A DNA stretch of 5,653 bases from Sphingomonas sp. (GTDB lineage: Bacteria > Pseudomonadota > Alphaproteobacteria > Sphingomonadales > Sphingomonadaceae), in NCBI GenBank assembly GCA_019747165.1, contig JAIERC010000417.1, positions 1 through 5,653 on the forward strand, in the 5' to 3' direction. The notes beneath the pieces are model-generated. The model was not told where the DNA came from. It was given only the letters and a program-made list of their open reading frames with translations, and searched no databases. Shown here in pieces: positions 1-5,185 of this stretch. Within the stretch, counting starts at the first letter, position 1. Every line of letters begins with the position of its first letter. The position numbers and the translations under genes were made by a program.

Positions 1-31
1 AGCCAGGGCGTGCCCACCCGAGCGCGGGCGA

Positions 32-757
32 TCAAATCAGCGTCAGATCGCCCTTGGCCACCACTGCCCCGGTTGGTTTGCCACTGGGCGACCCACCGAT
101 TGGCTCAATTGTTACGGCAAGCGTTGCACCAGCAGTAAAGCGGCCGCGATCGGCGGCGGCGATTGCAACCCCTGTCGCCTGGCGATCATGCAGCACGCCA
201 AGCGAGCGGGGCACCCCGTCTGCCGCAATCACCCATAGTTCCGGACTATGGCCCGCATCGACCAACGCAGCCGCGGCGACACGCAGTTGGCCGGTTGCCG
301 GATCATAGATTGCCGGCACGGCTTTGCCATTGGCGATGGGCACAATCTGGGCGACCAGCACGGTGCCAGTACCCTGGGCGATCTGCGTCGGCGGCGCGCC
401 AGGCACAGTATTTGGTGGGCGCATCACCACCACCGCCAGCATGACCGCCGCCGCAAGACCGCTGGTCAAAGCCAGCCCGCGCCACAGCCGCACCGGCGCT
501 GAATCATTGGCGGCGGGTGCCAAGGCGCGTTCGATCCTGGAGAGCCCGTTGGCGGGCGGTGCCATTTCAGGCGACCAATCGAACAATATCGCGAAATGGG
601 CGCGCCAGCGATCGACGTCGGCGGCGAAATCCGGATCGGCTAGCACCCGGCGCAACGCGTCTGCACGGGCGTCGCCCTCCAGCAAGCCAAGCGCCAGTTC
701 GGCGGCGGTTACCGATGCATCGGGCGGACCGGAATCAGGTGTGCGATCATCCGTCAT
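32..757 (-). CDS. RskA-type membrane anti-sigma factor
   Basis: A 241-residue protein with the layout of anti-sigma-K (RskA) proteins: a cytoplasmic N-terminal part (about 1-90) that would hold the sigma factor, one transmembrane helix at about 94-112 (LALTSGLAAAVMLAVVVM), and a periplasmic C-terminal domain (about 115-241). The diagnostic motifs are in that last domain: ELWVIAADG at 173-181, and EPIGGSPSGKPTG at 218-230 with VAKGDL just after. I see no HxxxCxxC zinc motif, so it would be a zinc-free type. The ATG at 757 is preferred over the in-frame GTG at 766: AAGGAG (773-768) is 10 bases from the ATG but only 1 base from the GTG. It overlaps the end of the sigma gene by 11 bases, suggesting coupled translation. 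By family analogy it is membrane-anchored and releases the sigma factor after a signal, often by proteolysis; the signal cannot be read from sequence. Confidence 0.88.
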   Translation of the reverse strand: MTDDRTPDSGPPDASVTAAELALGLLEGDARADALRRVLADPDFAADVDRWRAHFAILFDWSPEMAPPANGLSRIERALAPAANDSAPVRLWRGLALTSGLAAAVMLAVVVMRPPNTVPGAPPTQIAQGTGTVLVAQIVPIANGKAVPAIYDPATGQLRVAAAALVDAGHSPELWVIAADGVPRSLGVLHDRQATGVAIAAADRGRFTAGATLAVTIEPIGGSPSGKPTGAVVAKGDLTLI

Positions 758-1319
758 CGCTGACACACTCCTTCAGCCGCTGCAGCCCGCGACGCACCCA
801 GCTCTTCATCGTACCCAGAGGCACCCCCTGGCGATCGGCCAGCTCAGCATAGGTCGCGCCTTCAAAAAAAGCGGTGCGGATCGCGACGCGCTGACGATCT
901 TCGAGCGCCTCGAGGCAGAGATGCAGCCGCCGCCCTTCATCATTGACGATCATCGCCTCACTCGCCAGCGGGCGATCATCGGCGATGTCAGGGGCGTCGT
1001 CGATCGGGGTGGCGGGGCGGGTGCGTTGCGCACGGCGCCAATCGATCGCGCGGTTGCGCGCAATCGTTGCAAGCCAGCTAATCGGGCTTGCCCGGCCGGG
1101 TTCATAGCCCCCGGCGCGTTTCCAGATCGTTAGATACACTTCTTGCAACACATCTTCAGCCGCCTGCCTTTCGCCACAGATACGTAGGCAGATGCCAAAA
1201 AGTTTTGCAGCCGTGAGGTTATAGAGTTCGGCCATGGCTGATCGGTCTTCGCCACCGGTGCGGACCAGTACGTCGGTGAGATGGGCCCGGGCGGCAGCAG
1301 GATCGGCAGGAACAGGCAT
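747..1319 (-). CDS. ECF RNA polymerase sigma factor (SigK-like, partner of RskA-type anti-sigma)
   Basis: A 190-residue extracytoplasmic-function sigma factor. Region 2 spans about residues 33-98 and includes AAEDVLQEVYLTIWK (53-67) and SWLATIARNRAIDWRR (81-96), the core-binding and -10-recognition segments. Region 4 spans about 133-183, with LEALEDRQRVAIRTAFFEG (137-155) and a helix-turn-helix ending in GTMKSWVRRGLQRLK (169-183), which reads the -35 element. There is no sigma-1 or sigma-3 region, as expected for ECF factors. An earlier in-frame ATG exists at 1358, but GGGAGG at 1330-1325 lies 5 bases before the ATG at 1319, so that start is used here. The anti-sigma gene follows with an 11-base overlap, the usual arrangement for a sigma held inactive by its co-transcribed partner. 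The promoters it serves, perhaps including its own, are not identifiable here. Confidence 0.92.
   Translation of the reverse strand: MPVPADPAAARAHLTDVLVRTGGEDRSAMAELYNLTAAKLFGICLRICGERQAAEDVLQEVYLTIWKRAGGYEPGRASPISWLATIARNRAIDWRRAQRTRPATPIDDAPDIADDRPLASEAMIVNDEGRRLHLCLEALEDRQRVAIRTAFFEGATYAELADRQGVPLGTMKSWVRRGLQRLKECVSDDG
768..773 (-). promoter_or_regulatory. Ribosome binding site deciding the anti-sigma start
   Basis: On the minus strand this reads AAGGAG inside the last codons of the sigma gene. It lies 10 bases from the ATG at 757 and only 1 base from the GTG at 766, so the ATG is the better start. Its position within the upstream gene is consistent with translational coupling of sigma and anti-sigma. 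Confidence 0.65.
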
Positions 1320-1324
1320 GATGC

Positions 1325-1330
1325 CCTCCC
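1325..1330 (-). promoter_or_regulatory. Ribosome binding site deciding the sigma-factor start
   Basis: On the minus strand this reads GGGAGG, 5 bases before the ATG at 1319. It supports that start over the in-frame ATG at 1358, which would add 13 residues (MSAATGTASREGI) that form no part of sigma region 2. Confidence 0.7.
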
Positions 1331-1446
1331 GACTAGCCGTCCCCGTCGCTGCCGACAACGCCCGATTAGGCCATCATTGCGGGACAGGTGTCTGTGCGCG
1401 GTTGGTCGCGGCTAGTGATCGGGTGTGGCGTTCTGCCCGCGCATTG

Positions 1447-1475
1447 ATTAAAGCCAGCCCAGTATTCCGTATCCC
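1447..1475 (-). promoter_or_regulatory. Weak candidate promoter for the sigma/anti-sigma pair
   Basis: On the minus strand TTTAAT (1452-1447) matches five of six bases of a housekeeping -10 box. GGGATA (1475-1470), 17 bases upstream, matches three of six bases of a -35 box. Transcription would start near 1440 and give a leader of roughly 120 bases. A GGAAT at 1469-1465 resembles the -35 half of many ECF promoters, but no convincing matching -10 was seen. The 177-base divergent region 1320-1496 must also hold the rpiB promoter; on the plus strand only a lone TTGATT at 1444-1449 stands out, without a good -10. Confidence 0.22.
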
Positions 1476-1496
1476 TTATGGAGCTTCGCGCCGGTC

Positions 1497-1949
1497 ATGC
1501 GCATTGCCATCGCGTCCGATCATGCTGCCTATGCGCTGAAACAGGCGCTGATCCCCTGGCTTGAAGGGCAGGGCCATGATGTCAGCGATTTGGGTACGCA
1601 TGGCCTCGAAAGCGTCGATTATCCTGATTTCGGCGCAGCGCTGGCCACAGCAATCGCCGATGGCAGCGCTGAACGCGGCATAGCGCTTTGTGGATCGGGG
1701 ATCGGTATTTCAATCGCGGCCAATCGAAATCCGGCCTGTCGCTGTGCCCTGGTGTCGGAACCCTTATCGGCTGAACTGGCGCGTCATCATAATGATGCCA
1801 ACGCGATTGCGATCGGTGCCCGGCTGACCGGCGAAGACATGGCCCGCGCCTGCATCACTGCTTTTTTGACCACCGCGTTTGAAGGGGGTCGCCATCAACA
1901 TCGCGTCGACAAGCTTGGCGCCGCCCCCCTGGAAGGAATCCCAGCATGA
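1497..1949 (+). CDS. rpiB: Ribose-5-phosphate isomerase B
   Basis: A 150-residue RpiB/LacAB-family sugar-phosphate isomerase, normal length for the family. It interconverts ribose 5-phosphate and ribulose 5-phosphate in the cytoplasmic non-oxidative pentose phosphate pathway. Visible signatures are ASDHAAYALK at the N-terminus (Asp8, His9), DYPDF at 41-45, the active-site loop LCGSGIGISIAANR at 64-77 with catalytic Cys65, and EPLSAELARHHNDAN at 88-102 with the conserved HND. The second residue of the active-site loop is Ser67, where E. coli has Thr. The ATG start gives the exact family N-terminus; a GGAG at 1480-1483 is rather distant (13 bases). The TGA stop overlaps the glyA ATG (ATGA, 1946-1949), so the two are probably co-translated. 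RpiB is preferred over the LacA/LacB or allose versions because of the pairing with glyA and no sugar-uptake genes nearby. Confidence 0.95.
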   Translation: MRIAIASDHAAYALKQALIPWLEGQGHDVSDLGTHGLESVDYPDFGAALATAIADGSAERGIALCGSGIGISIAANRNPACRCALVSEPLSAELARHHNDANAIAIGARLTGEDMARACITAFLTTAFEGGRHQHRVDKLGAAPLEGIPA

Positions 1950-3277
1950 GCACCAATCCCCAGAACCTTGGCTCCCGCACCCTGAGCGATGTGCAGCCCG
2001 ATGGTTTTTTTACACGCGGCCTGGCTGACGCTGATCCGGCGATCTTTGCTGGCATTACGCAGGAGCTGACTCGTGAACAGACCCAGATCGAGCTGATCGC
2101 GAGCGAAAATATCGTGTCGAAAGCGGTGTTGCAGGCGCAAGGATCAGTCTTCACCAACAAATATGCCGAAGGCTATCCCGGCAAGCGTTACTATCAGGGC
2201 TGCCACCCGTCCGACCTGGTCGAACAGCTGGCGATTGACCGCGCCAAGCAATTATTCGGTTGCGGCTATGCCAATGTGCAGCCGCATTCGGGCGCGCAGG
2301 CCAATGGCGCGGTAATGCTCGCGCTGGTCAAGCCTGGCGACACGATTCTGGGGATGAGCCTGGATGCCGGTGGCCATCTGACGCACGGGGCCAAGGCGGC
2401 GATGTCGGGCAAATGGTTCAACGCGGTGCAATATGGCGTTGATCCGGTAACGCATCTCATCGATTTCGAGCAGGTCCGCGCGCTGGCGCTGGCGCATCAG
2501 CCAAAGCTGATCATTGCTGGCGGATCGGCCTATCCGCGCCAGATTGATTTCGCCAAATTCCGCGCCATCGCAGATGAAGTGGGTGCCTATTTTCTCGTCG
2601 ATATGGCGCATTTCTCTGGCCTGGTGGCCGCTGGGCTGCACCCTTCGCCCTTTCCGCATGCTCATATCGCCACGACTACAACCCACAAAACATTGCGCGG
2701 TCCGCGCGGCGGCATGATCCTGGCCAATGACGAAGCGCTGGGCAAAAAGCTCAATTCGGCGGTATTCCCCGGGCTTCAAGGCGGCCCGTTGATGCATGTC
2801 ATCGCGGCCAAGGCAGTGGCGTTTGGCGAAGCGCTGCAGCCGGATTATAAGAGCTATATCGCCGCCGTCATCGAAAACGCCAAAGTGCTGGCCGCGACGC
2901 TGAAGGAACGCGGCGCTGAAATCGTCTCGGGCGGCACCGACACGCATCTGGCGCTGATCGATCTGACGCCGCTGGGCGTGACCGGCAAGGATGCGGATGA
3001 AGCGCTCGAGCGTGCCGGCATCACCTGCAACAAGAACGGCATCCCCAATGATCCGCTGCCGCCGACCAAAACCAGCGGCATCCGCGTTGGTTCGCCAGCG
3101 GGCACGACGCGCGGTTTCGGCCCAGCCGAATTCCGCGAGATCGGCCATATGATCGCCGATGTGCTTGACGGGCTTCGGCAACAGGGCGAAGGCGGCGATC
3201 CGTCCGCCGAAGCGCAGGTGCGCGCGCGCGTGCTGGCGCTGTGCGCGCGCTTCCCGATCTATCCCGAAGGAGTCTGA
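1946..3277 (+). CDS. glyA: Serine hydroxymethyltransferase
   Basis: A 443-residue PLP enzyme that converts serine and tetrahydrofolate to glycine and 5,10-methylene-tetrahydrofolate, the main entry of one-carbon units for purines, thymidylate and methionine. Landmarks match the E. coli enzyme: ELIASEN at 49-55, NKYAEGYPGKRYY at 71-83 (Tyr73, Glu75), GGHLTHG with the PLP-stacking His144, VDMAHFSG with Asp219 and His222, and TTTTHKTLRGPRGG with the PLP-binding lysine Lys248. The catalytic set is therefore complete. It is about 18 residues longer at the N-terminus than E. coli GlyA (QPDGFFTRGLADADPAIF), an extension I recall in sphingomonad homologues. GGAAGGA at 1931-1937, 8 bases before the ATG, supports this start. 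It overlaps rpiB by four bases and ends two bases before the next gene, so it is in an operon. Confidence 0.97.
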   Translation: MSTNPQNLGSRTLSDVQPDGFFTRGLADADPAIFAGITQELTREQTQIELIASENIVSKAVLQAQGSVFTNKYAEGYPGKRYYQGCHPSDLVEQLAIDRAKQLFGCGYANVQPHSGAQANGAVMLALVKPGDTILGMSLDAGGHLTHGAKAAMSGKWFNAVQYGVDPVTHLIDFEQVRALALAHQPKLIIAGGSAYPRQIDFAKFRAIADEVGAYFLVDMAHFSGLVAAGLHPSPFPHAHIATTTTHKTLRGPRGGMILANDEALGKKLNSAVFPGLQGGPLMHVIAAKAVAFGEALQPDYKSYIAAVIENAKVLAATLKERGAEIVSGGTDTHLALIDLTPLGVTGKDADEALERAGITCNKNGIPNDPLPPTKTSGIRVGSPAGTTRGFGPAEFREIGHMIADVLDGLRQQGEGGDPSAEAQVRARVLALCARFPIYPEGV

Positions 3278-3279
3278 GC

Positions 3280-3432
3280 GTGACCGAGGACGAAAAGGCG
3301 TTGAGCAAGAAAATGGCGGTTGCGGCGCTGATTGGCGCGGTGATCGCCATTCCGGTGCCGTTTGTCGGCCCGGTCGTCGGCGCGATTGCCGGGGCAGGCT
3401 TTACCTATTTTCGTGCAAAGAAGCGGGGCTGA
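3280..3432 (+). CDS. Small single-helix membrane protein, function unknown
   Basis: A 50-residue protein of unknown function. It has a charged head (TEDEKALSKK, 2-11), one long hydrophobic, glycine- and proline-containing stretch (about 13-43, including VAALIGAVIAIPVPFVGPVV) and a basic tail (FRAKKRG, 44-50). By the positive-inside rule the basic tail should be cytoplasmic. PVPFVGP could kink the helix or make it a tight hairpin. The start is GTG at 3280: AAGGAG at 3267-3272 lies 7 bases upstream, whereas the in-frame ATG at 3241 lies inside glyA with no such site. It follows glyA by 2 bases and ends directly before the nrdR ATG, so it is almost certainly translated as part of this operon. 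No catalytic motif is visible. Toxin or phage holin roles cannot be excluded, but the housekeeping setting argues against them. Confidence 0.78.
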   Translation: MTEDEKALSKKMAVAALIGAVIAIPVPFVGPVVGAIAGAGFTYFRAKKRG

Positions 3433-3894
3433 ATGCGCTGCCCCTTTTGCGGCCATGAAGACAGCCAGGTAAAGGATAGCCGATCGACCGAAGATGGTGC
3501 CGCCATTCGCCGGCGTCGCCAGTGCGAAGGCTGCGCGGCGCGATTTACGACGTTCGAACGCATCCAGCTGCGCGATCTCTATGTGTTGAAAAGCGAGGAC
3601 CGCCGCGAACCGTTTGAGCGTGAAAAGCTGATGCGATCAGTGGCGATTGCCTGTCGCAAGCGCCCGATCGATACGGTGCGCATCGAAAAACTGGTGACGA
3701 GCATCCAGCGTCAGCTCGAAACATTGGGGGATAGCGACATCCCCTCCCAGCGGATTGGTGAGCTGGTGATGGACGGGCTGAAAGAGCTCGATTCGGTCGC
3801 CTATATCCGCTTCGCCAGCGTCTATAAGGACTTCCGCGAGGCGCGCGATTTTGAGGAATTTGCGGGCAATGTGGCCGAGGTGGGCAAGGGGTGA
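3433..3894 (+). CDS. nrdR: Transcriptional repressor NrdR
   Basis: A 153-residue NrdR, full length for the family. It represses ribonucleotide reductase genes and senses (d)ATP levels. The N-terminal zinc ribbon starts at residue 1 (MRCPFCGHEDSQVKDSR), with zinc ligands Cys3, Cys6, Cys31 and Cys34 (CEGC at 31-34); the basic run RRRRQ at 26-30 lies between the pairs. The ATP-cone domain covers about 49-139, including VLKSEDRREPFEREKL (51-66) and the ending YIRFASVYKDFREARDFEEF (124-143). The ATG touches the stop codon of the small membrane-protein gene with no gap, so translation is probably coupled; only a weak G-rich site (GCGGGG) precedes it. Its targets are nrd promoters elsewhere; I did not see an nrd gene here. 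Confidence 0.97.
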   Translation: MRCPFCGHEDSQVKDSRSTEDGAAIRRRRQCEGCAARFTTFERIQLRDLYVLKSEDRREPFEREKLMRSVAIACRKRPIDTVRIEKLVTSIQRQLETLGDSDIPSQRIGELVMDGLKELDSVAYIRFASVYKDFREARDFEEFAGNVAEVGKG

Positions 3895-3935
3895 GGGGGA
3901 CGAGGCCAAGTCCGAAATTGCCCCAACATAACCCC

Positions 3936-3963
3936 CCGTTCGGGCTGAGCGAAGTCGAAGCCC
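3936..3963 (+). repeat. REP-like palindromic unit 1 (GG/CC variant)
   Basis: CCGTTCG, then GG, then the core CTGAGCGAAGTCGAAG (3945-3960), then CC. The GG at 3943-3944 can pair with the CC at 3961-3962. It is the left outer copy, in plus orientation, and pairs with unit 2 as a larger inverted repeat separated by 25 bases. Confidence 0.9.
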
Positions 3964-3978
3964 ACGCCCACGCCCACG
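3961..3978. repeat. Short tandem repeat (CCCACG) x3
   Basis: Three exact copies of CCCACG fill most of the spacer between REP units 1 and 2. Copy-number change here would not alter a protein, as it lies upstream of the ATG at 4040. Confidence 0.7.
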
Positions 3979-3988
3979 CGGGACACTT

Positions 3989-4016
3989 GCCCTTCGACTT
4001 CGCTCAGGGCGAACGG
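3989..4016 (-). repeat. REP-like palindromic unit 2 (CC/GG variant)
   Basis: Reverse-strand copy of the unit; core complement at 3992-4007, flanked by CC (3990-3991) and GG (4008-4009). It is identical to unit 3 over its whole length plus one base to the left. It ends 23 bases before the ATG of the fused gene, so a hairpin here could affect its mRNA leader. Confidence 0.9.
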
Positions 4017-4039
4017 CGGTTCAGAATCAAGGCATTGGA

Positions 4040-5170
4040 ATGAGCTTCTACGCTTACATGCTGCGCTGCGCCGACGGCAGCTACTATACCGGGCACACAG
4101 ATGATCTGGAGCATCGCATCGCCCAGCATCAGCATGGTGAGCTTGAAGGCTATACCCAGGGGCGTCGGCCGGTAGAATTGGTGTGGTCTGAATACTTCCA
4201 AACGCGGCTTGAAGCGCTTGAGGTTGAGCGCCAGGTCAAGGGCTGGACACGGAGGAAGAAGCAAGCCTTGATCGATAGCGACTGGCAGACCCTGCACGAG
4301 GCTTCAATTCCCCCGTCGGAGCGTGCCCTTCGACTTCGCTCAGGGCGAACGGAGGAAAGCTCTGAAATTCCAGGCCGAGATGACGATGGCAGTCACTTAT
4401 CAACACCCGTTCGTGCTGAGCGAAGTCGAAGCACCGGCGCAACACCTGCCCCACTCCCCGTCATCGTCCTGGTCCGCCCGCAGCTTGGCGAGAATATCGG
4501 CAAGGCAGCGCGGGCGATGCTCAATTTCGGGCTGACTGAGCTGCGGCTGGTCGCGCCGCGGGATGGCTGGCCCAATCCGTCGGCAGGACCAGCCGCATCG
4601 GGCGCTGATATCGTGCTCGAACAGGCGACTGTGTTCGACAGCGTTGCCGCTGCTGTCGCTGATTGCGCGCAGGTCTATGCCACGACGGTGCGCAAGCGCG
4701 GCGTGACCAAGCCAGTGGTGACACCCGAAGCGGCGGCGCGCGACATTCATGCCGCACCAACCCGCGCCGCCATCCTGTTCGGGCCGGAACGCGCCGGGCT
4801 GGAGACTGATGATGTTGCGCTCGCCCGCACCATCATCACCGTGCCGATCAATCCCGCCTTTGGCTCGCTCAATTTGGCCCAGGCGGTGATCCTGATCGCT
4901 TATGAATGGAGCAAGGGGGTGGCCCTTGCCAGCCCGCCCAGCGTCGACATGCCCGTGCCCGCGACGCAGGAAGAGTTGGAAGGGATGCTGCAGCAACTCG
5001 ATACGATGCTGGAGGATGCCGGTTATTTCTTCCCGCCCGATCGAACAGTGACGACCAAGCGGACCTTGCGCACGCTGCTCACCAAGCCCGGCTGGTCAAC
5101 GCAGGAAGTGCGGACGGTGCGCGGTATCTTATCCACGCTCGATCGACCGCGGCCGAGCCGGGGCGGCTGA
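4040..5170 (+). CDS. trmJ: Fusion of GIY-YIG nuclease domain to tRNA (Cm32/Um32) 2'-O-methyltransferase TrmJ
   Basis: A 376-residue ORF with two unrelated domains. Residues 3-80 form a YhbQ/UPF0213-like GIY-YIG nuclease: YAYMLRCADGSYYTG gives Tyr6, Tyr16 and Gly18, Arg26 and His30 follow in EHRIAQH, and Glu63 lies in ALEVERQVKGW, so the expected catalytic set is present. Residues about 91-138 are a charged, low-complexity linker encoded largely by two REP units (ALRLRSGRTEE and VRAERSRST). Residues 139-376 are a complete TrmJ SPOUT methyltransferase: RPQLGENIGKAARAMLNFG (146-164), LFGPERAGL (246-254), and INPAFGSLNLAQAV (270-283) in the knot region, plus the TrmJ C-terminal helices. TrmJ methylates the ribose at tRNA position 32 using SAM. 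The ATG at 4040 has AAGG at 4029-4032. No ATG, GTG or TTG lies in the TrmJ frame after residue 77; a TTG at 4268 with GGAGG at 4251-4255 could start a shorter product. A sequencing frameshift is an alternative explanation. Confidence 0.85.
   Translation: MSFYAYMLRCADGSYYTGHTDDLEHRIAQHQHGELEGYTQGRRPVELVWSEYFQTRLEALEVERQVKGWTRRKKQALIDSDWQTLHEASIPPSERALRLRSGRTEESSEIPGRDDDGSHLSTPVRAERSRSTGATPAPLPVIVLVRPQLGENIGKAARAMLNFGLTELRLVAPRDGWPNPSAGPAASGADIVLEQATVFDSVAAAVADCAQVYATTVRKRGVTKPVVTPEAAARDIHAAPTRAAILFGPERAGLETDDVALARTIITVPINPAFGSLNLAQAVILIAYEWSKGVALASPPSVDMPVPATQEELEGMLQQLDTMLEDAGYFFPPDRTVTTKRTLRTLLTKPGWSTQEVRTVRGILSTLDRPRPSRGG
4325..4352 (-). repeat. REP-like palindromic unit 3 (CC/GG variant), inside the coding frame
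   Basis: Reverse-strand copy with core complement at 4328-4343, flanked by CC (4326-4327) and GG (4344-4345). It is identical to unit 2. It is translated in the fused ORF as ALRLRSGRT. A 54-base spacer separates it from unit 4. Confidence 0.9.
4407..4434 (+). repeat. REP-like palindromic unit 4 (TG/CA variant), inside the coding frame
   Basis: Plus-strand copy with core at 4416-4431, flanked by TG (4414-4415) and CA (4432-4433), which are complementary to each other although different from the other copies. It is translated as VRAERSRST. The conserved TrmJ sequence starts only about 26 bases downstream. Confidence 0.9.
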
Positions 5171-5185
5171 AACCCTTGGCAGCGC

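Larger units (their letters stand above)
3936..4434 (+). mobile_element. Putative REP-flanked GIY-YIG cassette
   Basis: Four copies of one 28-base palindromic unit surround the GIY-YIG coding part in the order plus, minus, [nuclease domain], minus, plus. The inner copies are a perfect 29-base direct repeat (3988-4016 and 4324-4352), exactly 336 bases apart. The block sits between nrdR and the TrmJ-encoding region and its right end runs into the TrmJ frame. No transposase, long terminal inverted repeats or target-site duplication were found, so calling this a mobile unit is an inference from layout, from the repeat type (REP-like, usually intergenic) and from the presence of a nuclease family known for roles in some mobile elements. 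It could instead be a chance accumulation of REP units around an ordinary gene. Confidence 0.4.

Noticed and set aside
17..28. Small hairpin CCCG-AGCG-CGGG beyond the anti-sigma stop, considered as a terminator
   Set aside because: Only a four-pair stem and no T-run follows on the minus strand, so it cannot be distinguished from chance in GC-rich DNA.
324..1133. Plus-strand open frame of 269 codons over the sigma/anti-sigma genes
   Set aside because: Both minus-strand genes have clear family motifs and ribosome sites. The plus-strand translation is low-complexity and resembles no family I know.
2252..3181. Long open frame of 309 codons on the minus strand, opposite glyA
   Set aside because: It lies wholly antisense to an intact glyA with all catalytic motifs. 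Its translation is rich in Arg, Gln and His with no recognisable domain, typical of a shadow in GC-rich coding DNA.
3936..4016. Inverted REP pair considered as a transcription terminator after nrdR
   Set aside because: The large inverted repeat could form a hairpin, but no T-run follows and the same repeat pair occurs inside a coding frame, so REP identity explains it better.
3936..4434. Repeats considered as a CRISPR array
   Set aside because: The copies alternate in orientation, spacers are of unequal length (25, 308 and 54 bases), one spacer is a gene, and no cas genes are present.
4323..4535. Plus-frame ORF reading PFDFAQGERR and FVLSEVEAPA, considered as the true start of trmJ
   Set aside because: It is in a different frame and runs on into out-of-frame sequence (SSSWSARSLARI). 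It would need a one-base sequence correction to join TrmJ; kept only as an alternative.
4400..4996. Minus-strand open frame of 198 codons opposite trmJ
   Set aside because: Antisense shadow of the conserved TrmJ domain; no motifs and no ribosome site noticed.
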